A stretch of DNA of 19,343 bases from Actinomycetes bacterium (GTDB lineage Bacteria > Actinomycetota > Acidimicrobiia > Acidimicrobiales > Palsa-688): contig JAKAXN010000047.1 in assembly GCA_021816565.1 (NCBI GenBank), positions 1 through 19,343 on the forward strand, written 5' to 3'. Positions 13,758 through 19,343 of this stretch are shown here, piece after piece. The notes under the pieces are model-generated. The model was not told the origin of the DNA, made no database searches, and saw only the letters and a list, made by a program, of their open reading frames with translations. A program made the translations under genes and the position numbers. Each line of letters begins with the position of its first letter. Position 1 is the stretch's first letter.

Positions 13758-13775
13758 CCGCAAAAGTTGTTGCGG
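13758..13775. promoter_or_regulatory. Palindrome CCGCAA-N6-TTGCGG between heliorhodopsin and GNAT genes
   Basis: This perfect 6-bp inverted repeat with a 6-base spacer (AAGTTG) lies about 107 bases upstream of the heliorhodopsin ATG and 29 bases upstream of the GNAT ATG. The spacer is relatively AT-rich in very GC-rich surroundings. It is a candidate operator for a dimeric regulator. Confidence 0.4.
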
Positions 13776-13791
13776 GATTCACGGCCAACGG

Positions 13792-13813
13792 CGACGATCG
13801 GCCATGATCGTCG
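13792..13813. promoter_or_regulatory. Palindrome CGACGATC-N6-GATCGTCG spanning the GNAT start codon
   Basis: Perfect 8-bp arms at 13792-13799 and 13806-13813 surround GGCCAT, so the GNAT ATG (13804-13806) sits at the loop/stem border. It acts either as an operator, if the transcript is leaderless, or as a hairpin that hides the start codon, if transcription begins upstream. Confidence 0.45.
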
Positions 13814-14301
13814 TGCGTCGCGTCCGGCCGGATGAAGCGGAGACCCTCAGAGGGGTCCGCCTGGCCGCGCTGGCTGACTCCCCGTCGGCCTTCGGATCCA
13901 CCTATGCCGGAGAGATGCTGCTGACCACCGAGGACTGGGCCGGACGTGCTCGTGGCGCGTCGATCGGATCGGAGCGGGCCATGTTCCTGGCCGTGGCCGA
14001 CGAGGACGTCGTGGGGTTGGCCGGCGGCTACAGGCCCGGACCGGCCCCGGAGGTGGTGGAATTGGTGTCGATGTGGACCGATCCCTCGGTCCGCCGCGCC
14101 GGGGTCGGCCGACGACTGGTCACTGCCGTGCTGGAGTGGGCCGCAGCGACCGGAGCGACAGAGGTGCAGTTGTGGGTGACCCGGGGCAACACCGCGGCCG
14201 AGGTCCTGTACCGGTCCATGGGGTTCGCAGAAACCGGCGACCACCAGCCGCTGCCGTCCGATCCCTGCCGGGACGAGACCCGGATGACCCTCCGCCTGTA
14301 G
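13804..14301 (+). CDS. GNAT-family N-acetyltransferase
   Basis: A 165-residue acetyltransferase that moves acetyl from acetyl-CoA to an amine. The N-terminal strand/helix IVVRRVRPDEAETLRGVRLAALADSPSAFGSTY is typical of the RimI-like subgroup. Motif A is VELVSMWTDPSVRRAGVGRRLVTAVLEWA, with the acetyl-CoA pyrophosphate loop RRAGVGR at 97-103. Motif B is VQLWVTRGNTAAEVLYRSMGFAETG. The acceptor is unknown. There is no ribosome site; the start codon lies inside a 22-base palindrome. It is divergent from the heliorhodopsin gene with about 150 bases between starts, so the two may share regulation. A strong hairpin terminates it. Confidence 0.9.
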   Translation: MIVVRRVRPDEAETLRGVRLAALADSPSAFGSTYAGEMLLTTEDWAGRARGASIGSERAMFLAVADEDVVGLAGGYRPGPAPEVVELVSMWTDPSVRRAGVGRRLVTAVLEWAAATGATEVQLWVTRGNTAAEVLYRSMGFAETGDHQPLPSDPCRDETRMTLRL

Positions 14302-14310
14302 CTCCCGGTT

Positions 14311-14336
14311 CTCCGGACCCGGCCGCAGGTCCGGAG
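14311..14336. terminator. Bidirectional terminator between GNAT and alpha/beta hydrolase
   Basis: Arms CTCCGGACC (14311-14319) and GGTCCGGAG (14328-14336) pair perfectly around an 8-base loop. It lies in the 39-base gap between two convergent stops, so it can serve both genes. Confidence 0.75.
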
Positions 14337-14340
14337 TCGC

Positions 14341-15153
14341 TCAGCCGAGCGGGTGGTCCGCCAGGAAACCGAGGACCAGGGGCACGAACTCCCCGGCCCG
14401 CTCGATACCCAGCGCGTGGCTGGATCCGGGACCCTCGAACAGCTCGTAGCGGGCGCCGGGTATGGCGTCGGCGACCTTCTTGCACTGCCAGGGTGGGGTG
14501 AGCAGATCCTGGGCCCCGGCGACTACCAGGGTGGGGGCGGTGATCCCTCCGAGCCGGTCGGTGGTGTCATGGAGCAGATCCGCCTCCCACTGCTCGAGGG
14601 TTGTGGCGATCTGGATGTCGGTCTGGGGGAAGGTGGGAAGGGCGGCTTCCATGAGCGACGCAAAGTCCGGGGAGTCGAGCAACTCGGGTGAGAAAGCCAC
14701 TCCCAGGGCGGCCAGCGCGGCCGGGATGTCACCCGTGGTCCACGGGTAGCGCAGCGCAGCCAGGAGGGATGTCTGGAAACCGTCGACCTTGGGCCAGGTG
14801 CCCCAAAGGATCAGAGACGCCACCCGATCGGGGTGGGAGATCGCGAGCTCCTGGCCTACCGCCGAGCCGAGGGACCAGCCGAGGACGTGCGCCCGGGCCA
14901 CGCCGAGGACGTCGAGGAGGGCATCCAGATCGTCGGCCAGGCTGGCCATGGAGATGGTTCCGCCGCCCCGCTCTGAGGCCCCCATGCCGCGATGGTCGTA
15001 GCAGATGACCCGGTGGCCGCTGAAGGCCTTGGCCAGATCCCCCCACAGGGCGTAGGACTGCGTGGTCCCGCAGATCATCACCAGAGGGGGCCCGTCGGCG
15101 TCGCCGAACTCCGCGACGTCGAGGCTGGTTCCGGTTCCGATGTTGATGAGCAT
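14341..15153 (-). CDS. Alpha/beta-fold hydrolase
   Basis: A 270-residue hydrolase. The strand PPLVMICGTTQSYALWGDL (oxyanion-hole region) is followed by VICYDHRGMGASERG, the nucleophile elbow GWSLGS with Ser94, acid Asp216 (VVAGAQDLLTPP) and base His246 (GPGSSHALG), giving a complete catalytic triad. The family covers esterases, lactonases and C-C bond hydrolases; the substrate is not predictable. The start at ATG 15153 is supported by GGGGGAAG about 6 bases upstream. The frame is open to 15276, but that extension is Arg/Pro-rich and unlike the family. It is followed by a shared terminator with the GNAT gene. Confidence 0.9.
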   Translation of the reverse strand: MLINIGTGTSLDVAEFGDADGPPLVMICGTTQSYALWGDLAKAFSGHRVICYDHRGMGASERGGGTISMASLADDLDALLDVLGVARAHVLGWSLGSAVGQELAISHPDRVASLILWGTWPKVDGFQTSLLAALRYPWTTGDIPAALAALGVAFSPELLDSPDFASLMEAALPTFPQTDIQIATTLEQWEADLLHDTTDRLGGITAPTLVVAGAQDLLTPPWQCKKVADAIPGARYELFEGPGSSHALGIERAGEFVPLVLGFLADHPLG

Positions 15154-15498
15154 GGCTAGCTTCCCCCATCTGCTCGGCGTCTCGCAGGCCGCCACCGGCT
15201 CTGACAGTACAACAGCGACGCGGTCGGGTCTCGGGGAGCGCGGCGTGAACACCTCGTGGCTGAGGACGTACATCACCGCTGCCCAGGTCTCCAGGCCGGC
15301 TGGCAGCTCCTTCTCGGTCGCCCTCGCCCCGGCTGGGGGAGGATGAGTCGCCCCCTATCGGATTACCTTGTTGCCTGGTGGTGGCCAGCGGCGGGTGAAC
15401 GCCGGTACCTACGGCGAAGGCTGTCAGGTGCACGGCGGGTCAGCCGAGAAGGACCGGACCCCACACCCGGGTGCCTGCCGTAGCGTCCATGCCGGGCT
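15154..15498. other. 345-base intergenic stretch with no convincing gene
   Basis: This lies between the nitronate-monooxygenase-like gene and the hydrolase, both on the minus strand. Short open frames exist on both strands but have no ribosome site and no recognisable protein character. The 10-base palindrome CACCCGGGTG occurs near 15464-15473, shortly after the monooxygenase stop, and minus-strand TACTGT near 15205-15210 could be a -10 box for the hydrolase. Nothing else stands out. Confidence 0.5.
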
Positions 15499-16461
15499 TC
15501 AGGGTCTGGTCGTCGATCCTGGTCGGTGCCCATAGGTCGCCGACAAGCTGTCGATGACGGAGGCGAACTCGTCCACTGCGCTGGAGATGATCTCGCCCAC
15601 CGTCCGGATCTCGTCGATCCGTCCCATCACCTGACCTCCCAGGGCCAGGGCGGCCTCCATGTCCCCACCGAAGTACAGGTCGTGGTGACGGGCCAAGTGC
15701 TCCATCCCGACGTGGTCCTCCCGCTCGAGGCGGCTGGAGAGCTCCGTCCGCAGCGCCCGCAATCCGGGTCTGGAATGCCGGTTGAGAAACACGGTGTCCG
15801 TCTCGGCTGCGCCGACCACCGCCTCCTTCCAGTTGGGGTGAACGGGGGACTCCGCCGCAGTGAGCATGCGGGTCCCCATCTGGACCCCCTCGGCGCCGAG
15901 GGCGAAGGCGGCGGCCATGCTCCTGCCATCCACAATGCCGCCAGCGGCGATGATCGGAACATCGACCCGGGAGCGGACCAGGGGCAGCAGGACCATCGTC
16001 GCCACGTCCCTCGGGTTCTTGAATCCGCCGCCCTCACCGCCCTCGACCACCAGCCCGTCCACGCCGGCCTCAACCGCCTTTAGGGCGGCGGCGAGGGTGG
16101 GCACCACGTGATACACCGTGAGCCCGGCTGCCTTGAGGTCCGAGGTGTAGCGGTTGGGGTCGCCGGCAGAGGTTGTCACGAACTTGACTCCCTGCTCGAT
16201 GACGAAGTCCACGATCTTCGGATCGCGCACGAACGCCTGAGCGATGTTGACGCCGAAGGGGCGGTCGGTGAGAGAACGCATCTGCTCGATCTCGACCCGG
16301 ATCTGGTCCAACTCTCCCGAGGAGGTCTCGATGATCCCGAGTCCGCCGGCTCGCGACACCGCCGATGCCAGTTGGGAGCGGGCGATCCACCCCATCGGAG
16401 CCTGCACGATGGGATATTCCACGTCGAGGTGCCGGGTGACCCGGTTGTCGAAGGCAATCAC
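15499..16461 (-). CDS. Nitronate monooxygenase / 2-nitropropane dioxygenase-like flavoprotein
   Basis: A 320-residue FMN-binding TIM-barrel enzyme. It has PIVQAPMGW at 17-25, SAVSRAGGLGIIE at 35-45, FGVNIAQAF at 69-77, DGLVVEGGEGGGFKN at 135-149 and PIIAAGGIVDGRSMAAAFALGAEGVQMGTRML at 169-200, the phosphate-binding end of the barrel. The family oxidises nitronates or reduces enoyl substrates. Here the usual GxEAGGH motif reads GGEGGGF, so the histidine used as base in class I nitronate monooxygenases is replaced by Phe, and true nitronate activity is doubtful. GTG 16461 lies 6 bases after a minus-strand TATCCT box, so it is probably leaderless. It follows the TetR gene on the same strand but has its own promoter. 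Confidence 0.9.
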   Translation of the reverse strand: MIAFDNRVTRHLDVEYPIVQAPMGWIARSQLASAVSRAGGLGIIETSSGELDQIRVEIEQMRSLTDRPFGVNIAQAFVRDPKIVDFVIEQGVKFVTTSAGDPNRYTSDLKAAGLTVYHVVPTLAAALKAVEAGVDGLVVEGGEGGGFKNPRDVATMVLLPLVRSRVDVPIIAAGGIVDGRSMAAAFALGAEGVQMGTRMLTAAESPVHPNWKEAVVGAAETDTVFLNRHSRPGLRALRTELSSRLEREDHVGMEHLARHHDLYFGGDMEAALALGGQVMGRIDEIRTVGEIISSAVDEFASVIDSLSATYGHRPGSTTRP

Positions 16462-16467
16462 AGGCGG

Positions 16468-16473
16468 AGGATA
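16468..16473 (-). promoter_or_regulatory. -10 box for a leaderless transcript
   Basis: On the minus strand TATCCT (TANNNT) ends 6 bases before GTG 16461. No ribosome site is present before this start. Confidence 0.45.
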
Positions 16474-16624
16474 ACCGCAGATGCCCGGAACGGGGGAGGT
16501 GTCACGCGGGAGTCGGCGAGCACGCGGAGCCTCCCGGGCTGGGCGCTACGTGACCGCTCCTCGGGACACGTTCTGGTCTCGCTGGGCGAGTCACCGCTTC
16601 CGCTCCTTCTGTCGCTCTGGCGGG

Positions 16625-16649
16625 TCCACGCCGGTCCACGGGGCGTGGA
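16625..16649 (-). terminator. Hairpin after the TetR gene
   Basis: Arms TCCACGCC (16625-16632) and GGCGTGGA (16642-16649) pair perfectly with a 9-base loop, and a G-U pair can extend them. It begins 24 bases past the TetR stop on the minus strand. The rest of 16462-16672 shows no gene. Confidence 0.5.
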
Positions 16650-16672
16650 TCGCCTTCATTCCGCGGGTGGGG

Positions 16673-17314
16673 TCATCGGGATGTGGCCATCCAGTTGGAC
16701 AGCATGCGGACGATCTCTGTGATGACTCGGTCTCGCCGGTCGTCGTCGATGGACGGGTGGGCCAGTAGGGCGCCGAAGAGTCCAGCGATGTTGGTCGACA
16801 CGAACACGGCGAGGTCGATGTCGAGGACGGTGCGGTCTTCCATATGTTCGAGGAAGGAGCGGGCGGCGGCCTCTGCCTCGACACGAAGATGCCCTGCGAC
16901 TGTCTCCTCGGAGGCGTACAGAGCCCGGCTCATGAGGACCGGCACCAGCCCGGATTCGCCGGCCAGGAAGTCGATGACGGCTCGCAGGATCGCCTCTGTC
17001 GCTGCAGGAAAGCTGTTCGATTCGAGAGCCGCCATTCGGTCTGCGACCAGGGATCCGAGTCGCTGCATCCGGTCCTCGACGAGGGCGTCCATGAGCGCCT
17101 CCTTGTTCGGGAAGTACTGGTATATCGATCCGACGGCGACGCCGGCCCGCTTGGCCACCTTGTTGGTGCTCAGCTTCTCGATGCCCACTTCGGTCAGAAC
17201 CTGAGCAGTCGCGTCGAGCAGGGTGCGCACCAGTTCGATGGAGCGCTCCTGGGATGGAGCACGCCGGCGCGTCCGTGCAGGTCGGGGTGGCTTTCGGATG
17301 GAGGGTTTGGGCAT
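16673..17314 (-). CDS. TetR-family transcriptional regulator
   Basis: A 213-residue repressor. After an Arg-rich tail, residues about 24-78 form the TetR DNA-binding domain: RTLLDATAQVLTEVG, then IEKLSTNKVAKRAGVAVGSIYQYFPNKEALMDAL. The helix-turn-helix lies at about 47-68. The rest is the all-helical ligand and dimer domain, which is poorly conserved, so the effector is unknown; fatty acyl or xenobiotic ligands are common. It starts at ATG 17314 and is divergent from the PF10118 hydrolase. The shared region has a clear palindromic operator that would repress both genes. A hairpin follows the stop. Confidence 0.92.
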   Translation of the reverse strand: MPKPSIRKPPRPARTRRRAPSQERSIELVRTLLDATAQVLTEVGIEKLSTNKVAKRAGVAVGSIYQYFPNKEALMDALVEDRMQRLGSLVADRMAALESNSFPAATEAILRAVIDFLAGESGLVPVLMSRALYASEETVAGHLRVEAEAAARSFLEHMEDRTVLDIDLAVFVSTNIAGLFGALLAHPSIDDDRRDRVITEIVRMLSNWMATSR

Positions 17315-17339
17315 GGTTCAAGCGGCTCCGGGCACGCTC

Positions 17340-17390
17340 TTGACATGAGCGATAGCTCACATTTTATGGTCGAGGTGACGTATTCGACAA
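17340..17390. promoter_or_regulatory. Overlapping divergent promoters with a TetR operator
   Basis: Plus strand: TTGACA (17340-17345), then TTTATG at 17-base spacing or TATGGT (17365-17370) at 19, for the hydrolase. Minus strand: TTGTCG (17390-17385), 18 bases, then TAAAAT (17366-17361), for TetR. The palindrome TGAGC-GATA-GCTCA (17346-17359) fills the plus-strand spacer and covers the expected minus-strand start site. One bound TetR dimer would shut off both genes. Confidence 0.7.
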
Positions 17391-17406
17391 TCCGAGCGGA
17401 GTGGCC

Positions 17407-18267
17407 ATGAGCGATTTGCAGGTACGCCAGATCCCTTTCACCTTCGAAGGGGTGGAGTTCGTGTGGAACCCGGGGAATCCGGCCTTCTCGGTGCTGACGA
17501 ACTGCGGCTCGTTCTTCGTCATCGGGCTCGAGCGTTACCTCGTGCGAGTCATGAAGGATGCCGACGGGGAAATCACCGACCCGGAGGTACGAGAGGAAGC
17601 CCGGCTCTTCGTGCAGCAGGAGGCCGTCCACTCCAAGGCGCATCGCCGCCACGTGAAGGCACTCGTCAATCGCTACCCGGGACTCGACGCCGCCATGGAT
17701 GTGGCCGTCGGTCACTTCGACGACCTCTACGACCGGCACGACCTGCGTTACCACTTGGCCTACGCGGCTGGACTGGAAGGGACCTTCACGCCACTGTTCC
17801 GCACGATCATCGACAATCGCGTCAGGCTGTTTCGAGATGGCGACGCCCGCGTCGCATCACTCTTCCTCTGGCATTTCTGCGAGGAGATCGAGCACCGCAG
17901 TTCGGCGGTGATGGTCTACGACCACATCGTTGGCGACAACAGCTACAAGGTGCGGGTCTTCCCGTCGGTGGTGAAACACGCGAACCGAGGTTTCGAGTTG
18001 CTGATGCGAGAGTTCGAGACCCACGTCCCCGGCGTGGCCGGTGTCGACCAGTACGGGTCCAGGACGGCTCGCTTGTTCGGCCTGCGTGCCAATCCGCTCC
18101 CGATGATCCCCATTCACACCCAGCTCCTCACGGTGTGGCGGGCCATCGCATCCATCCGGCGCAACTACGACCACGCGCACCAGGCCACCCCTTCCTGGGC
18201 CGACACCTGGTTCTCCCACTACGACCAGGGTCACGACATGACCCGGTTCTACGGCACGATCATCTGA
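17407..18267 (+). CDS. Predicted metal-dependent hydrolase (PF10118-like, ferritin-like diiron pattern)
   Basis: A 286-residue protein of the uncharacterised metal-dependent hydrolase family. Conserved acidic/His pairs on helices are Glu42 (GLERYL), Glu72, His75 and His79 (QEAVHSKAH), Glu124 (GLEGTF), and Glu159, Glu160 and His163 within WHFCEEIEH. The spacing of these ExxH-type motifs resembles a carboxylate-bridged di-metal site. No reaction is firmly known for the family. ATG 17407 is preferred over GTG 17401 because GGAG (17398-17401) is 5 bases upstream. It is divergent from the TetR repressor and under a consensus TTGACA promoter with an operator, so it is an inducible single-gene unit, perhaps acting on a lipid or xenobiotic. 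A hairpin follows the stop. Confidence 0.88.
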   Translation: MSDLQVRQIPFTFEGVEFVWNPGNPAFSVLTNCGSFFVIGLERYLVRVMKDADGEITDPEVREEARLFVQQEAVHSKAHRRHVKALVNRYPGLDAAMDVAVGHFDDLYDRHDLRYHLAYAAGLEGTFTPLFRTIIDNRVRLFRDGDARVASLFLWHFCEEIEHRSSAVMVYDHIVGDNSYKVRVFPSVVKHANRGFELLMREFETHVPGVAGVDQYGSRTARLFGLRANPLPMIPIHTQLLTVWRAIASIRRNYDHAHQATPSWADTWFSHYDQGHDMTRFYGTII

Positions 18268-18290
18268 GCCGGGAGCTGGAAACCTCCGGC
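18268..18290 (+). terminator. Hairpin directly after the PF10118 gene
   Basis: GCCGGGAG (18268-18275) pairs with CTCCGGC (18284-18290) with one bulged base and an 8-base loop, starting at the base after the TGA. No T-tract follows. Confidence 0.5.
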
Positions 18291-18349
18291 CGTACGCCGA
18301 GATCCGATCGAGCGCCGCCGTGACATGGCGGACACGGAATCAGCTTCTG

Positions 18350-18395
18350 TGAGCACCCCAACGGGATTCGAACCTGTGCTGCCGTCTTGAAAGGT
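18350..18395 (-). other. tRNA 3'-end-like sequence (T-arm), no complete tRNA
   Basis: On the minus strand a T-arm-like element ACAGG-TTCGAAT-CCCGT (18377-18361) is followed by TTGGGGTGCTCA, which looks like a 3' acceptor strand. A CTTTCAA loop-like piece lies upstream, but its flanks do not pair as an anticodon stem, the T-stem has one mismatch, and no matching 5' acceptor strand (CACCCCA) is found upstream. It is best read as a tRNA remnant or a tRNA-derived attachment site. The region 18291-18502 otherwise shows no gene. Confidence 0.35.
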
Positions 18396-18502
18396 GCGTT
18401 TTGGCCGGTTCGACGACCTGCAGGTTCTTGCCTGACCCGGTTCCCGAGCCGACAAGAGCTGTCGTGTTCCGAAGCGATGCGCGGTGGCAGTATGTCGAAG
18501 CG

Positions 18503-18835
18503 TCAGAGGCCGAGGATGAACCGCAGAGCTTGGTCTATGCCGTGGATCTCCTCAATGCCAGCGATCCCTCGGCGAGAGGCGATGCGCTCGGTGGAGATCA
18601 CTCCTCCGATCAGCTCCAGCTACATCCTCTGTGCCGGATCCGTCGTTGGCGCGATGGCGTCGATGTCTTCAGGCGTGTCCGAGAGGTTGCGCAATATGCG
18701 CTGCTGGACTCGGTCGTTGACCCCGTGGCGCAGTTCTGCAACGGGCCAGGTGTCGGTTAACGTGCCGGGGTAGATGACCGGGCACCTGAACGGGTCGTGC
18801 TTGAGCTGGCGGAGCTCTTCGCAGAACTCCCCTAC
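18503..18835 (-). pseudogene. Coding remnant with an in-frame amber codon
   Basis: One minus-strand frame from about 18835 to 18505 reads like protein: VGEFCEELRQLKHDP, VIYPGTLTDTWPVAEL, DRVQQRILRNLSDTPEDIDA, then a TAG at 18622-18620. The same frame continues LELIGGVISTERIASRRG, IEEIHGIDQALRFILGL to a TGA at 18505-18503. No plausible start codon lies at its upstream end, where it overlaps the MBL-fold stop by a few bases. I do not recognise the family. The missing start and internal stop suggest a decayed gene; a sequencing error at the TAG or a frameshift from the upstream frame are alternatives. Confidence 0.45.
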
Positions 18836-19343
18836 GTGGTGCCGGCCGGTTGGGACGCCGGTAGCTCGTCGGCGATTAGTGCTTCGCTCCACCAATCTGG
18901 CGGGGTCGGCCGGTGGTCGTAGGTCGGCTCGAACTTCGGTTTCCCCGGGACGGCCATCGCCTGAGGGACTGCCTCTGCCTGACGAGCGACGACGGCCTCT
19001 TTCGTGATGTTGAACACGGTGAGGTCCTGGGTCTGGACGACCGGCCCGTCGAAGACGGCGCCCACCCCCTCGAGGATCGGCGCGACCACCGGCGGTACCA
19101 GGAGCGTGTGCCAGAGGCCCGCCATTCTGGGTTTGGCGAGAGAGAAGACCTTCCCGGCGGCCTTGGGCACCGTGTGGGTCGCGGTGATGGTCTCGAAGCG
19201 CTCGATCCGATCGCCCGTCAGCTCCGCGAGCAGAGAAGCGGAGGGGAAGCACTCGTGGATCAGGAGGTCCGTGCCCTGCGCGGCCCGAACCAGTGGCCAG
19301 CACGGGCGGGTGTCGCCTGAGAACACCATGCTCAACACAGAGA
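18832..19343 (-). CDS. MBL-fold metallo-hydrolase, C-terminal part (5' end beyond right edge)
   Basis: The minus-strand frame is open to the window edge and ends at TAG 18832. The visible 169 residues begin SVLSMVFSGDTRPCWPLVRAAQGTDLLIHECF, which holds the metallo-beta-lactamase motif with the bridging Asp (SGDTRPC), and continue TATHTVPKAAGKVFSLAKPRMAGLWHTLL, whose His is the last metal ligand of RNase Z-like and related hydrolases. The HxHxDH motif must lie upstream, outside the window. The rest is a long C-terminal tail ending PASQPAGTT. Because the first visible residues are already mid-fold, the GTG at 19338 is not the start. A function beyond the MBL fold cannot be given. Confidence 0.85.
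   Translation of the reverse strand, partial: SVLSMVFSGDTRPCWPLVRAAQGTDLLIHECFPSASLLAELTGDRIERFETITATHTVPKAAGKVFSLAKPRMAGLWHTLLVPPVVAPILEGVGAVFDGPVVQTQDLTVFNITKEAVVARQAEAVPQAMAVPGKPKFEPTYDHRPTPPDWWSEALIADELPASQPAGTT

Noticed and set aside
18340..18440. A complete tRNA gene on the minus strand
   Set aside because: There is no matching 5' acceptor strand or D-arm, and the candidate anticodon stem does not pair. Only the 3' half resembles a tRNA.

Overview
The window is GC-rich, densely packed bacterial chromosome. The most likely source is an actinobacterium, probably of the Acidimicrobiia type. The clues are an F420-dependent luciferase-like oxidoreductase, a secreted protein with the GYWLVASDGGIFSYGDA repeat, a sigma-B/F-type factor with a nearby HATPase anti-sigma-like protein, an NmtR-like metal sensor, a heliorhodopsin, and several start codons that sit 6-7 bases after a TANNNT -10 box (leaderless mRNAs). 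The lineage is an inference; no rRNA or other phylogenetic marker is present.

Left part (1-2113, all minus strand): an ECF sigma factor overlaps by 4 bases (GTGA) a membrane-anchored anti-sigma-like protein with a long Pro/Ser/Thr/Gly tail. Two strong hairpins follow, then the start of a secreted GYWLVASDGG-repeat protein that runs off the left edge. Region 2306-6129 looks catabolic: F420-dependent oxidoreductase, SRPBCC protein, short-chain dehydrogenase (opposite strand) and an acyl-CoA ligase of the AMP-binding family.

Middle part (6167-9373): a sigma-B/F-type sigma factor carries an extra N-terminal domain of about 190 residues and is preceded by a candidate self-recognised promoter and an 11-codon leader ORF. 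Then come a methyltransferase-MarR two-gene operon with a palindrome over its promoter, and a convergent HATPase-type anti-sigma regulator. Region 9366-12826 is a metal-resistance module: a divergent NmtR-like ArsR sensor and a P1B-4 (SPC/HEGxT) metal-efflux ATPase, followed by a BASS-family transporter.

Right part: a complete heliorhodopsin gene (12848-13651, minus) is divergent from a GNAT acetyltransferase, and two perfect palindromes lie between them. After a bidirectional terminator come an alpha/beta hydrolase and a nitronate-monooxygenase-like flavoprotein (both minus). A TetR regulator is divergent from a PF10118 metal-dependent hydrolase, with a well-formed operator inside overlapping promoters. 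The right end (18268-19343) is degenerate: a tRNA 3'-end-like sequence, a coding remnant with an in-frame amber codon, and the C-terminal part of an MBL-fold hydrolase that enters from beyond the right edge.

The most notable items are the heliorhodopsin with its palindromic promoter region, the sigma factor with the unassigned N-terminal domain, and the uniform leaderless promoter layout.
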